64,000 nucleotides of DNA from an uncultured Chitinophagaceae bacterium (GTDB lineage: Bacteria > Bacteroidota > Bacteroidia > Chitinophagales > Chitinophagaceae). Of this stretch, positions 17,817-26,969 are shown piece after piece. Position 1 is the stretch's first letter, and every line of letters begins with the position of its first letter. The notes under the pieces are model-generated. The model saw nothing but the letters and a program-made list of their open reading frames with translations, had not been told where the DNA came from and searched no databases. Both the position numbers and the translations under genes were made by a program. The stretch spans positions 17,811-81,810 of the forward strand of contig CAIQDX010000040.1 in the NCBI GenBank assembly GCA_903870685.1, written 5' to 3'.

Positions 17817-18212
17817 ATGTCGCGTTTAAAAATTAATTGGGATGCATTGGGAATTACAACTTCTTTGGCTTGTGCTATTCATTGTGCTTTGTTGCCATTG
17901 TTTTTATCAACGCTTCCATTATTTGGTATTAATATCATTCACAATTTTGCTTTCGAATCGGGAATGATTGCATTGGCTTTTTGCATTGGTTCTTATTCTT
18001 TGTACCATGGATTTAAAAAGCATCACCACAGCTATAAGCCATTAATTATTTTTTCGGTTGGTATTAGTTTTCTTTTTGCCAAACAGATTTGGCATCAAAG
18101 GGAAATTTGGTTTTTAATTCCTGCTGTTATATTAATTGTATCTGGACATGTTTTAAATTTTCGTGCCTGCAGAGTGCATAATCATGCACATGAAGAAGAT
18201 TGCGATCATTAA
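17817..18212 (+). CDS. MerC-domain membrane protein
   Basis: A 131-residue inner-membrane protein with four predicted membrane segments. The first carries the MerC cysteine pair in SLACAIHCALLPLF (C19, C23). A histidine-rich tail, HNHAHEEDCDH, could bind metal. MerC transports mercuric ions in mer operons, but stand-alone homologues such as this, beside Fur and SCO genes, probably handle another metal (inference). The start is fixed by the consensus promoter ending 4 bases upstream. Confidence 0.82.
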   Translation: MSRLKINWDALGITTSLACAIHCALLPLFLSTLPLFGINIIHNFAFESGMIALAFCIGSYSLYHGFKKHHHSYKPLIIFSVGISFLFAKQIWHQREIWFLIPAVILIVSGHVLNFRACRVHNHAHEEDCDH

Positions 18213-18968
18213 TTATTTACCCGCTTTATCTAATTTGTATTGATCGTAACATTTCTCGATGTAATAACCTAATTCAAGATCATTAAACATTCTGGTGAGA
18301 TCGTATGTTGGACGATAAATAATCATGAAGTTTTCTAATTCGGGCGATTGCAATTTGGTAATCCTTCTAACAAATTGTTTACTGAAACGATGATCGATAT
18401 ATTTATCCTGCTCCTGTTGAATTAATCTTTTCTGCAAAGCCTCTAAACTTTTGTTGCGTTTAAAACGAAACATGTTGATCAGTTCATCCAAATCTAATCC
18501 TGCAGTTACACCGCCTGGATTATAGCCTGGCGTTGTGCTTAAACGAATACCCGGTTTTCTGAACTCAAAATATTTGCCGTAATCTTTTCTGTTTTGAATA
18601 GAATCTAATCGGTAATTGTTATTGCGAACTTTTACATCAGGCAAACTTTGTGCATAAACATGAATCATTATGTCGAATGCACTTGTATTTTTAATTGTAT
18701 CTACCGGATACTTTACAGTTTCTTTATTTAATAATTTAAAATAAATGGAATCGTCGGAGCGAATGGTTAAACTATATCTTCCTGCAGAATCAGTTAATGC
18801 TCCTCGTCCGGATGTGCTGAGTACTGCAACGGCTTCTAAAGGTCTTCTTGCAGAAATATCATAGACGGTTCCTGAAATAGTTACAAATGGAGAAGTTCTT
18901 TTTTGCTGGGCAATAATGAATTCGCTCAATAATAATAATATCCATAAAAAATGTAGCCGTTTTGCCAA
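18213..18968 (-). CDS. Exported protein with CarboxypepD_reg-like domain
   Basis: A 251-residue protein with a signal peptide (FLWILLLLSEFIIAQQ) and one carboxypeptidase-regulatory-like beta-sandwich at about 25-105 (VTISGTVYDISARRPLEAVAVL through GRYSLTI). This domain is usual in TonB-dependent receptors and cell-surface proteins, but there is no receptor barrel here. The C-terminal 140 residues are charged and not recognised beyond resemblance to other small Bacteroidota proteins. It abuts the convergent merC-type gene. Confidence 0.75.
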   Translation of the reverse strand: MAKRLHFLWILLLLSEFIIAQQKRTSPFVTISGTVYDISARRPLEAVAVLSTSGRGALTDSAGRYSLTIRSDDSIYFKLLNKETVKYPVDTIKNTSAFDIMIHVYAQSLPDVKVRNNNYRLDSIQNRKDYGKYFEFRKPGIRLSTTPGYNPGGVTAGLDLDELINMFRFKRNKSLEALQKRLIQQEQDKYIDHRFSKQFVRRITKLQSPELENFMIIYRPTYDLTRMFNDLELGYYIEKCYDQYKLDKAGK

Positions 18969-19067
18969 GCTTTAAAATTGAACTGTAATATTAATCTCTT
19001 AGAGCCACATCACAAATCTTACAAACTTTATTAACCTTTTTTTGGAGAAATGAAATAAATATCGAAT

Positions 19068-19799
19068 CTAAAATTTATTGTGAATTATATAAGGCAACAT
19101 TGCCCGCCATGTAGGCCAATCATGTTTTATATCTGTTCCCCAAATATCCAGATCGTGCCAAATGCCTTTATCCCAAAGCACTTGCGAGAAAGTACGGTTT
19201 GCATCGGGAGCTTCATGATCGCCACTGCCACTGTAAATATGTATATGATGACTTGCTTTTATTTTATCTAAATACCATTGATCGGTTAAATTAGGAATGT
19301 AATGCATAGGACTGTTGTAATAAACTTGTTCGTCCCAAAAACCTTTTGTGTATTCTGTTAGATCATAAACGCCGCTCATGCTGATGGTGCCATTAATAAT
19401 ATCAGGACGTTTTAAAAATAAATTCATCGCATGAAATGCGCCTAAACTTGCACCGCAGGTATAAACCATTGTTTCGGCGCTTGAAGTATTTCTGATAAAT
19501 GGAATTACCTCTTCAAAAACATATTGATTGAATTGATTATGGCGAATAGCTTTATGTTCTCCCAACATTTCATTATTCATCCAACTTTCTTTATTAATAC
19601 TATCAATACTGTACACTTTTATTTTTCCTTCGTTAATAAAAGGCTGCAATTCATTCATCAATTCAAAACGTTCATATTCTAAATAATCGGCGCCGGCGGT
19701 TGGAATCATCAATAATGCAAATCCATAATTTCCATAAGTTGCGATAGGCATTTCTTTATTCAATGCGAGACTGAACCACGATGTGATTTGTTTTTCCAT
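19068..19799 (-). CDS. Alpha/beta-hydrolase esterase (COG4947-like)
   Basis: A 243-residue cytoplasmic hydrolase without signal peptide. The nucleophile elbow reads CGASLGAFHAMN (G-x-S-x-G), and the later SGSGDHEAPD and IKHDWPTW supply a likely acid and histidine. It resembles the putative-esterase group related to enterochelin esterase. The substrate is unknown. It lies 20 bases downstream of the parA gene on the same strand. Confidence 0.8.
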   Translation of the reverse strand: MEKQITSWFSLALNKEMPIATYGNYGFALLMIPTAGADYLEYERFELMNELQPFINEGKIKVYSIDSINKESWMNNEMLGEHKAIRHNQFNQYVFEEVIPFIRNTSSAETMVYTCGASLGAFHAMNLFLKRPDIINGTISMSGVYDLTEYTKGFWDEQVYYNSPMHYIPNLTDQWYLDKIKASHHIHIYSGSGDHEAPDANRTFSQVLWDKGIWHDLDIWGTDIKHDWPTWRAMLPYIIHNKF

Positions 19800-19819
19800 A
19801 AATATTTTTCATTCCAATT

Positions 19820-20560
19820 TTAAAAACAATTCTTTTTTATTTCTTTCCACAGATCGCGGTAGCATTGAGCCGCATAACTGCTGGCAGCATAGGTTTCAAG
19901 CGGAGCCTGATGTGTGCCCATTTTTTCTACATCGCTCAAATAAGGTATATAATTTTTGAAGAAAATTGTATCCCGATAAAATTGATGCATGGTTTCGTGA
20001 TGTAAATTTTTACGATGATCTACCATGCTGAAAAAACATTTAATAGTACTAACATCCAAACCATTTTCTTTAAAATAATTTGAAACAGTTTCGTAAGAAC
20101 GAATGGATAATGTTGTTGGAATATTTGGCATCAATATCCAATCGGCAGCATTCACAATATTTTCATGCAATAAAGAAATACCGGGAGGGCAATCTAATAT
20201 CACCACATCAAAATTTTTTTTCAGTGGCGTAAGTAATGATGCTAATTTCTTTTTCGATTGTTTCATCTCACTCAATAAAAGATCGGCATTTCTTGCAGAG
20301 ATATCTGCAGGAATGATTGATAAGTTTTGATAGGGTGATGATTGAACAGCATCCAACAAATCCATTTCGTTGCTTAATATTTTTTTAGCTTCGTTTTTTA
20401 CAGATGCTTCAACACCCAAATAAAAAGATGAAGACCCTTGCGGATCTAAATCCCATAACAATGTTCTGTTGCCTTCTTTCGCCGAAAGATAAGCCAGATT
20501 GATAGCGGCTGCAGTTTTGCCAACACCGCCCTTCAGGTTATAAAATGCAAGTGTTATCAT
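19820..20560 (-). CDS. ParA/MinD-family ATPase
   Basis: A 246-residue deviant Walker ATPase. Walker A is KGGVGKTAAAINLAYL at about 9-24, Walker A' is LWDLDPQGSSSF, and Walker B is VVILDCPPGISLL. The family positions DNA, plasmids or protein clusters. No parB gene, parS-like site or replication gene accompanies it, so this is an orphan ParA, possibly placing a protein cargo; a near-consensus -7 box (TCACTTTG) lies just upstream. Confidence 0.88.
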   Translation of the reverse strand: MITLAFYNLKGGVGKTAAAINLAYLSAKEGNRTLLWDLDPQGSSSFYLGVEASVKNEAKKILSNEMDLLDAVQSSPYQNLSIIPADISARNADLLLSEMKQSKKKLASLLTPLKKNFDVVILDCPPGISLLHENIVNAADWILMPNIPTTLSIRSYETVSNYFKENGLDVSTIKCFFSMVDHRKNLHHETMHQFYRDTIFFKNYIPYLSDVEKMGTHQAPLETYAASSYAAQCYRDLWKEIKKNCF

Positions 20561-20670
20561 ATATTAAATATACAAAACAAAGTGAGTTATAAAAGCAGAT
20601 TGAAATACATTATTTGAAGTGCCTAACCTATTAAGCATTGCCAATGGAAAGTTATTTGTATAATCTTCTA

Positions 20671-21282
20671 TCAGAGAATTAAGCGCTTTACTTTTTTTAT
20701 TTGTATCCAACCTTTGTTTTTTTGGTTTTGATAAATGAGTAAGATTGTTCCAAAATAACTCTGGTTTAAGTCCTCGGTGTCTTTATCCTTATTGTGCACA
20801 ACAATATCAATGAATGCAAATTGTTTGTCTGTAGAAAAGATGGGCTGACTTATTGAAAAGAAAAAACCATTCTTAGCAGTTTTAAAAGAACTAATTAAAG
20901 AAAACTCTTTAAAATTATTAGGTAAAATTTTTGATTTAATTGATTGAGTCTCTAAATATAAATGTGTCTTTTCGGTGTTATTAAAAAGTATATCGATAGA
21001 TGAATCCTTAAAAATAAAACTATTATTGTAAGGTGAATGTTCATCATCTTCAAGAGCCTTTCTGATACTATCATTTTTAATATCTTCATCCAAATAAAAC
21101 CGATATTTATACCACTTATCAGTGGCTTTTAAAACAAAATATTTTGTTGGTTTTTTATTGTCTAAAAAAGTTGTTAAGTCAAAATTAGATTTGTCTTTAA
21201 AAGCGAGTTCGATTATTTCATGTTCTTGAGAATATGAATAAAAGCCAGTCAATAAAAATGTAATAAATAGAAGAAACTTCAT
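20671..21282 (-). CDS. Exported protein of unknown function
   Basis: A 203-residue protein with a clear signal peptide (FLLFITFLLTGFYSYSQ). The mature part is rich in Lys, Asp and Phe with alternating beta-like segments and no family I recognise. It begins 8 bases after the end of uvrB on the same strand, so it may share the uvrB transcript. Confidence 0.6.
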   Translation of the reverse strand: MKFLLFITFLLTGFYSYSQEHEIIELAFKDKSNFDLTTFLDNKKPTKYFVLKATDKWYKYRFYLDEDIKNDSIRKALEDDEHSPYNNSFIFKDSSIDILFNNTEKTHLYLETQSIKSKILPNNFKEFSLISSFKTAKNGFFFSISQPIFSTDKQFAFIDIVVHNKDKDTEDLNQSYFGTILLIYQNQKNKGWIQIKKVKRLIL

Positions 21283-21289
21283 TTGTTTA

Positions 21290-23335
21290 TTATTTTGAAA
21301 TTTTCATGTTTCCTAATTCTATTTGTAATCGAAACATTTCATCTCTTAATCTTGCAGCCTCAATAAAATCTAAATCCTTTGCTGCTTTATCCATTTGTTT
21401 TTTTACTTGTTTGATGGCTTTTTCTAATTGAGGAATCGTTTTATATTCCACTTGTTCATCAGCTGCCAATGTAACTAAACTTTGTTCTGATTGAATGGCA
21501 TAAGGATTCATCGGATCATAACCTTTAATATCCAACACCGATGTTTGCTGCATTATTTGCTGAATACTTTTTTGAATAGTTGTTGGAGTGATGTTATGTT
21601 CAATATTATATGCAATTTGTTTTTCTCTTCTTCTTGCAGTTTCATCAATGGTGCGTTGCATGCTCATCGTCATTTTATCTGCATAAAAAATAACAAGACC
21701 ATCAACGTTTCTTGCAGCACGACCTGCAGTTTGTGTAAGCGATTTTTCGTTGCGTAAAAAACCTTCTTTATCAGCATCTAAAATAGCAACAAGAGAAACC
21801 TCGGGTAAGTCTAATCCTTCGCGCAATAAATTAACACCCACCAAAACATCGATCTCGCCTAATCTAAGCTGTCGAAGAATTTCAACGCGCTCTAAAGTAT
21901 CAACATCACTATGAATGTATTTTGATTTGATGTTGATTCTGCCTAAATATTTATCCATTTCCTCAGCCATACGTTTGGTTAATGTTGTAACCAAAACACG
22001 ATCACCTTTTGTAACACGTTTATCAATCTCATCTAATAAGTCATCAATTTGATTTACACTCGGACGAATTTCAATCGGCGGATCTAATAAACCTGTTGGC
22101 CTTACTACTTGTTCAACTACAACACCACCAGTTTTTTCTAATTCATAATCGCCTGGAGTTGCACTAACAAAAATTGTTTGACCAATTAAACTTTCAAATT
22201 CATGAAAATTTTGCGGACGATTATCTAATGCACTCGGCAAACGAAAACCATAATCAACCAACACTAATTTTCTACTTCTGTCGCCGCCATACATTCCTGC
22301 AACTTGTGGAATGGTTTGATGACTTTCATCAATCACACATAAAAAATCTTTCGGAAAATAATCTAATAAACAAAAAGGTCTAGTGCCTGCTTTTCTTCTG
22401 TCAAAAAATCTCGAATAGTTTTCAATGCCGCTGCAATAACCTAATTCACGAATCATTTCCAGATCATATTCTACACGTTCTTTTAATCGTTGTGCTTCAA
22501 CAGATTTATTTGAATTTTTAAAATATTCAACTTGCAACATCATCTCATCTTGTATCTCATGCATCACTTCCACCAACATATCTTTTGGTGCTAAATATAA
22601 ATTTGCAGGGAAGATGGCGGCATTTTGCATCGTGTCAATTCGCTTGCCTGTGCTGAGTTCCAGCGTTTCTATTTCTTCAATTTCATCACCAAAAAAAGTG
22701 ATGCGATAACCATAATCAACATAAGGAAGATTAATATCAACGGTATCACCTTTCACACGAAAAGTTCCTCTTCCAAAATCTCCTTGCGAACGATTGTATA
22801 AACTATTTATCAGCGAATGCAAAAATCCCTGACGAGAAATAATTTGTCCTTTTTCAATTCTAATAATTCCATTTTCAAATTCGGTAGGATTGCCCATTCC
22901 ATAAATACAACTCACACTTGCCACAATAATAATATCTCTTCTTCCGCTTAATAATTGTGCCGTTGCCTGCAAACGAAGTTTATCTAATTCTTCATTAATG
23001 CTCAGATCTTTTTCGATGTAAACATTACTCACCGGCATGTATGCTTCGGGCTGATAATAATCGTAATAACTTACAAAATATCCAACTGCGTTATCAGGAA
23101 AAAATTGTTTGAACTCGCCATACAATTGCGCCACTAATGTTTTGTTATGTGTTAAAACTAATGTTGGTCTTTGTATTTTCTGAATAACATTTGCAATGGT
23201 AAAAGTCTTACCACTGCCGGTTACTCCAAGAAGTGATTGAAATTTTTCGCCTTCTTCAATTCCTTTAATAAGTTCATAAATGGCCGAAGGCTGATCTCCG
23301 CTGGGTTGATATGTTGATTGTAAATTAAATGGCAT
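21290..23335 (-). CDS. uvrB: Excinuclease ABC subunit B
   Basis: Damage-verification helicase of nucleotide excision repair, 681 residues, normal length. Walker A is GVTGSGKTF, the beta-hairpin carries YYDYYQPEAYMP, and helicase motifs VDESHQTIPQV and QTAGRAARNVDG follow. The C-terminal UVR domain (KQMDKAAKDLDFIEAARLRDE) binds UvrC. The frame stays open to 23383, but MPFNLQSTYQPSGDQP is the family start, so ATG at 23335 is preferred. No other uvr gene is in the window. Confidence 0.95.
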   Translation of the reverse strand: MPFNLQSTYQPSGDQPSAIYELIKGIEEGEKFQSLLGVTGSGKTFTIANVIQKIQRPTLVLTHNKTLVAQLYGEFKQFFPDNAVGYFVSYYDYYQPEAYMPVSNVYIEKDLSINEELDKLRLQATAQLLSGRRDIIIVASVSCIYGMGNPTEFENGIIRIEKGQIISRQGFLHSLINSLYNRSQGDFGRGTFRVKGDTVDINLPYVDYGYRITFFGDEIEEIETLELSTGKRIDTMQNAAIFPANLYLAPKDMLVEVMHEIQDEMMLQVEYFKNSNKSVEAQRLKERVEYDLEMIRELGYCSGIENYSRFFDRRKAGTRPFCLLDYFPKDFLCVIDESHQTIPQVAGMYGGDRSRKLVLVDYGFRLPSALDNRPQNFHEFESLIGQTIFVSATPGDYELEKTGGVVVEQVVRPTGLLDPPIEIRPSVNQIDDLLDEIDKRVTKGDRVLVTTLTKRMAEEMDKYLGRINIKSKYIHSDVDTLERVEILRQLRLGEIDVLVGVNLLREGLDLPEVSLVAILDADKEGFLRNEKSLTQTAGRAARNVDGLVIFYADKMTMSMQRTIDETARRREKQIAYNIEHNITPTTIQKSIQQIMQQTSVLDIKGYDPMNPYAIQSEQSLVTLAADEQVEYKTIPQLEKAIKQVKKQMDKAAKDLDFIEAARLRDEMFRLQIELGNMKISK

Positions 23336-23482
23336 TTTGCGAACCTGCAAATTAGCGAATGTGCGCATAAAAAATAAGATCAAATAATTTGAAATTAATT
23401 AGTAGTGATTACCTTTATATTATTGAAAAGAAACATTAGATAATAAAAGGGAACAATAAATAAATTTTATTTAAATCCTTTT

Positions 23483-24301
23483 ATGATGAAAAATATCTTT
23501 TTCATAAAACTATTTTTAATTTCTATTTTCTTTTCTTGTAAGAAAATAAGCGATCAACCGGCCTTACCAGTACCTGCACCAATACTAATACCAGTGCCAG
23601 TTAATGATGGAATAGATTTTCCAGTAACAAAAGGGTCTTTTTACAACTATTTGCGTTATGACACTACTGCCGTAACAAATGCTGTTACAACATACTACAC
23701 TGATAGCTCTCATGAAACAATAACAAATATGGGCAAAGTGGTTATGCCGGATCTTGGTATAACAGACTCGGTACTTTTTTTGCAAATTAACAACAATACT
23801 AAGCATATATTGGACACAATTTATTTTTTATACAACGATACGACTTTTGCAATTTTTGGGAGACAAGAATATAGATACAACAGGGCCTTTTATATGACAC
23901 CATCTGACACCATCGGAAATGTAAACACAATTTATTCTTACAAAACTTGGTATAAGTATTTAAAAATTACATTGCCAGTAAAAGGCAGCTCTTTTAATTT
24001 AAGTACTTTAGAATATATGAATGCTTACATAGATACTGCCTTTATTAAAATTGATACAACCGTGAATATATTAAACACTAAATATCCGGGGTCTGTTTAT
24101 ATTTTAAGAGATTCCTATTATTATTCATTTGCTCCTTCTGGTGTTGGCGGTTATAAAACAAGTTTCAATATTATTGTAAATCCAAATATCGGGATGATAT
24201 ACCTTAAACAACAACCATATTTTTATCAAGGTTCATCCTTTGATAATATACTTTTATCAAAATGGTTCACAAGAAAACTAATTGATTTTAAAATTCAATG
24301 A
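23483..24301 (+). CDS. Lipoprotein of unknown function
   Basis: A 272-residue protein with a lipoprotein signal peptide (lipobox IFFSC near residue 19), a proline-rich linker (PALPVPAPILIPVPV), and a beta-rich body full of Thr, Tyr and Asn. No domain is recognised. It is divergent from uvrB and ends at a strong bidirectional terminator. Confidence 0.65.
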   Translation: MMKNIFFIKLFLISIFFSCKKISDQPALPVPAPILIPVPVNDGIDFPVTKGSFYNYLRYDTTAVTNAVTTYYTDSSHETITNMGKVVMPDLGITDSVLFLQINNNTKHILDTIYFLYNDTTFAIFGRQEYRYNRAFYMTPSDTIGNVNTIYSYKTWYKYLKITLPVKGSSFNLSTLEYMNAYIDTAFIKIDTTVNILNTKYPGSVYILRDSYYYSFAPSGVGGYKTSFNIIVNPNIGMIYLKQQPYFYQGSSFDNILLSKWFTRKLIDFKIQ

Positions 24302-24309
24302 GTTGGTTG

Positions 24310-24345
24310 CATAAAAAAACCGAAGCAATTGCTTCGGTTTTAATT
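24310..24345. terminator. Bidirectional terminator
   Basis: A 24-base perfect palindrome at 24317-24340 (arms AAACCGAAGCAA) flanked by A- and T-runs, between the stops of the convergent lipoprotein and kdnB genes. Confidence 0.85.
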
Positions 24346-24349
24346 TAGT

Positions 24350-25426
24350 TTATAATTTTTCGTAGAGTGCTCTTAATTTTTCTCTTGTTATTATTTTTTC
24401 CCAATCTGCGCCCAAAGCATTTTCCCATAAAGGTTTCATACCAAGCGAAACATTAATCATTATATCAAACTGTTCATCAGTTAATCCTTTGCAAATGCCA
24501 ACAGGAATTTCAATTTTATTTTTATCAACCATGCGTTTAAATTCATCAACACCTTCAGGATAATATTCGTGCAAATGATTCATCACAATGCAATTGCCGA
24601 TACCATGTTTGGTTCCCAACAAATAACTTAAACCATAACTTACTGCATGTGCCACACCAACTTGACTGTATGCAATGCTCATTCCACCTGCATAAGAAGC
24701 CATCATTAATTTATTATCGCACTCATCATCCCAAACATCTTTTTCTAAAAATATATGTTGACAAATTTGTAATGCTTTCTCACCGTAACTTTTACTGAAC
24801 TCATTTAAATAAGTTCCCTGTAAACTTTCGATGCAATGAATATAACAATCCATACCTGTATAAAAACGTTGATTAACAGGAGCATTTTTTGTTAATTCGG
24901 GATCCAAAACAATTTGATCGAAAGGAGTAAAATCAGAATTCATTCCTAATTTTCTTGTTGGTCCGGTTAATACAGTTGTTCTCGAAACTTCGGCACCGGT
25001 ACCACTTAATGTTGGAATACCTGCTTTATAAACACCGCGATTTTTTACCAGATCCCATCCCTGATAATCTGCAGAAGAACCGGGATTTGTCATCATCAAC
25101 GAAACAGCTTTTGCCAGATCCATGGCGCTGCCGCCGCCAATACCAATTACGCCGCTGATCATCCCAAATTCATCTTTTAATTCTTGCGCTAAAGCATCAA
25201 CCTGCTTAGTTTTCGGCTCGAATGTTACATCGGCAAAAATAATTTTATCTTTTCCACGAAGCGGCACTTTGTTTATTAAAGGCTTGCCTTCAAAAAAATG
25301 ATCTATCAAAAAAATCATTGGAGCTTCACTCTTACGATGTGGTGCTAATATTTCATCGAGTTGATTAAAACTTCCTCTTCCATAAACTACATAATCAACC
25401 ATTTTAAAATTCCGGAACTGTGCCAT
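24350..25426 (-). CDS. kdnB: 3-deoxy-manno-octulosonate 8-oxidase (KdnB-like iron alcohol dehydrogenase)
   Basis: KdnB oxidises the C8 hydroxyl of Kdo to an aldehyde, which KdnA then transaminates to give Kdo8N, an inner-core lipopolysaccharide sugar known from Shewanella. The 358-residue protein is an iron-containing group III alcohol dehydrogenase: nucleotide motif GIGGGSAMDLAKAVSL at 95-110, then metal ligands D193, H197, H260 and H274. It is KdnB rather than a general alcohol dehydrogenase on overall likeness (VDYVVYGRGSF, GWDLVKNRGVYKAGIPTL) and on sharing a locus with kdsB. No KdnA aminotransferase is in the window. Confidence 0.8.
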   Translation of the reverse strand: MAQFRNFKMVDYVVYGRGSFNQLDEILAPHRKSEAPMIFLIDHFFEGKPLINKVPLRGKDKIIFADVTFEPKTKQVDALAQELKDEFGMISGVIGIGGGSAMDLAKAVSLMMTNPGSSADYQGWDLVKNRGVYKAGIPTLSGTGAEVSRTTVLTGPTRKLGMNSDFTPFDQIVLDPELTKNAPVNQRFYTGMDCYIHCIESLQGTYLNEFSKSYGEKALQICQHIFLEKDVWDDECDNKLMMASYAGGMSIAYSQVGVAHAVSYGLSYLLGTKHGIGNCIVMNHLHEYYPEGVDEFKRMVDKNKIEIPVGICKGLTDEQFDIMINVSLGMKPLWENALGADWEKIITREKLRALYEKL

Positions 25427-25454
25427 AAATTAATTTTTATTTCGAATGATTTAA

Positions 25455-25462
25455 CAAAGATA
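25455..25462 (-). promoter_or_regulatory. kdnB -7 promoter element
   Basis: TATCTTTG on the minus strand (complement of 25455-25462), a perfect TAnnTTTG, about 29 bases before the kdnB start. The nearest TTTG is 25 bases upstream, longer than ideal. It suggests kdnB has its own promoter in the short gap after the GH32 gene. Confidence 0.55.
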
Positions 25463-25483
25463 AGTAAAAGCGTTACTGCGTTT

Positions 25484-26944
25484 TTACCAAATGCTTTTCA
25501 AATTCCAAAAGGTTATGTGATCAAATTTTGTATTGCCATTGTTGCTGAAAAGTTGAATATTATTTTCGTTTTCTTCAGGGAAAATTTGTGTGGTAAAAAC
25601 AGCTTCACCATCATTCACGAAAATTTCGACAATACTTTTATCAAAATAAATATGCCATTTTAATTTGCCGTTATGCAATGGAATTTTTGCTGAAGAAGTA
25701 TTGATGGAAGCAAATATTTTATTGAAAGATGAATTGGTTTGAGAACGATCAATAATCATTTGCTGATTTGCGGCATCATAACTTATTTTTAAAAAATGAT
25801 TATTGCCAACGGCTAATTTAATTCCGCTTTCTCCTGTTGTTGATGGGATAAATAAAATTTCAGCTTCAAAAACATTTCCGTGAAAATCAATATCAGCTTG
25901 TTTTGAAACTATTTTAGTGGTGAAAGATTTTGAACTGACTCTTAATGATTTTAAATTTTGCAAACTGTTTTGAATTAAGATCCATTCGCCATTTATTTTT
26001 TTGAGTGATAATTTTCTTGGTAAAGACATGGCACTCTTCCAAGGACTTGTTGGGATTGAGTTTGCATAGTTCCAATTATTCAACCAACCTATGGAAATTG
26101 GATTTTTATCGGGTGTGTTATGATAAGCAATGGCAGCATAATAATCTGTTCCAAAATCTTGTTTAAAAATCTTCGAACGATTTTCATTGATGAATTTTGT
26201 TCCGTCAAATTCACCAACAAAATATTGCATGGTGCTATTTTGAGAAGTAAATAAAACCCATTTCTTTTCTTTTGTTCCTTCAATAGAAACCTGCATCAGA
26301 TCTGGACATTCCCAAACAGCACTTGTATCTCCGGCTGGACCAAACAAACTTAAAGATTTCCAATTTTTTAAATCGCCTGATTGATAAAATTCTATTTGAT
26401 GTTCGTTAGGATGTGATACACTCATTATCCAGCAATTATTTTTTTGGTACCAAAAAACATTTGGATCACGAAAATCTTTTTGATGCAAATTCAAAACAGG
26501 ATTATTATTGAATTTTGTAAATGTTCTTCCTGCATCATTGCTGAATGCAATGTTTTGAGTTTGTAAAGTATCGGTATGTCCGGTATAAATTGCAACCATA
26601 GCATCCTTTCCAAAACCACTTGTATTTTTTTCATCGATCACAGCAGAGCCGGAAAACATCATAATGCCGTTTTCTTCTTTCAATGCAACCGGCAAATGTT
26701 GCCAATGCAATAAATCTTTACTTACGGAATGACTCCAAGACATATGCCCCCATTGGTTTCCAAAAGGATTACTTTGATAGAATAAATGATATTCGCGATT
26801 AAAATAAACCAATCCATTTGGATCATTACACCAATTTGTTTGCGGCGTAAAATGAAATTGCGGACGATATTTTTCTTTATATAATTCTTGAGAAAAAATT
26901 TGATTAACTATCAATAATGATATAACAACAAATATTTTTTTCAT
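25484..26944 (-). CDS. Glycoside hydrolase family 32 (levanase/fructanase-like), exported
   Basis: Retaining beta-fructosidase family acting on sucrose, inulin or levan linkages. The 486-residue protein from ATG 26944 has a signal peptide (IFVVISLLIVNQIFSQ). The nucleophile block is NWCNDPNG, with Cys where WMNDPNG is usual; the RDP motif (FRDPNVFW) and the acid/base glutamate (WECPDLMQV) are present, and a C-terminal beta-sandwich is present. The frame is open to 27013, overlapping kdsB, but the signal peptide fixes the later start. No fructose transporter, SusCD pair or fructokinase is adjacent, so it is an isolated hydrolase sitting between two LPS-sugar genes. Confidence 0.9.
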   Translation of the reverse strand: MKKIFVVISLLIVNQIFSQELYKEKYRPQFHFTPQTNWCNDPNGLVYFNREYHLFYQSNPFGNQWGHMSWSHSVSKDLLHWQHLPVALKEENGIMMFSGSAVIDEKNTSGFGKDAMVAIYTGHTDTLQTQNIAFSNDAGRTFTKFNNNPVLNLHQKDFRDPNVFWYQKNNCWIMSVSHPNEHQIEFYQSGDLKNWKSLSLFGPAGDTSAVWECPDLMQVSIEGTKEKKWVLFTSQNSTMQYFVGEFDGTKFINENRSKIFKQDFGTDYYAAIAYHNTPDKNPISIGWLNNWNYANSIPTSPWKSAMSLPRKLSLKKINGEWILIQNSLQNLKSLRVSSKSFTTKIVSKQADIDFHGNVFEAEILFIPSTTGESGIKLAVGNNHFLKISYDAANQQMIIDRSQTNSSFNKIFASINTSSAKIPLHNGKLKWHIYFDKSIVEIFVNDGEAVFTTQIFPEENENNIQLFSNNGNTKFDHITFWNLKSIW

Positions 26945-26969
26945 GAAGAGATGTTTGTTAAATGAAAAA

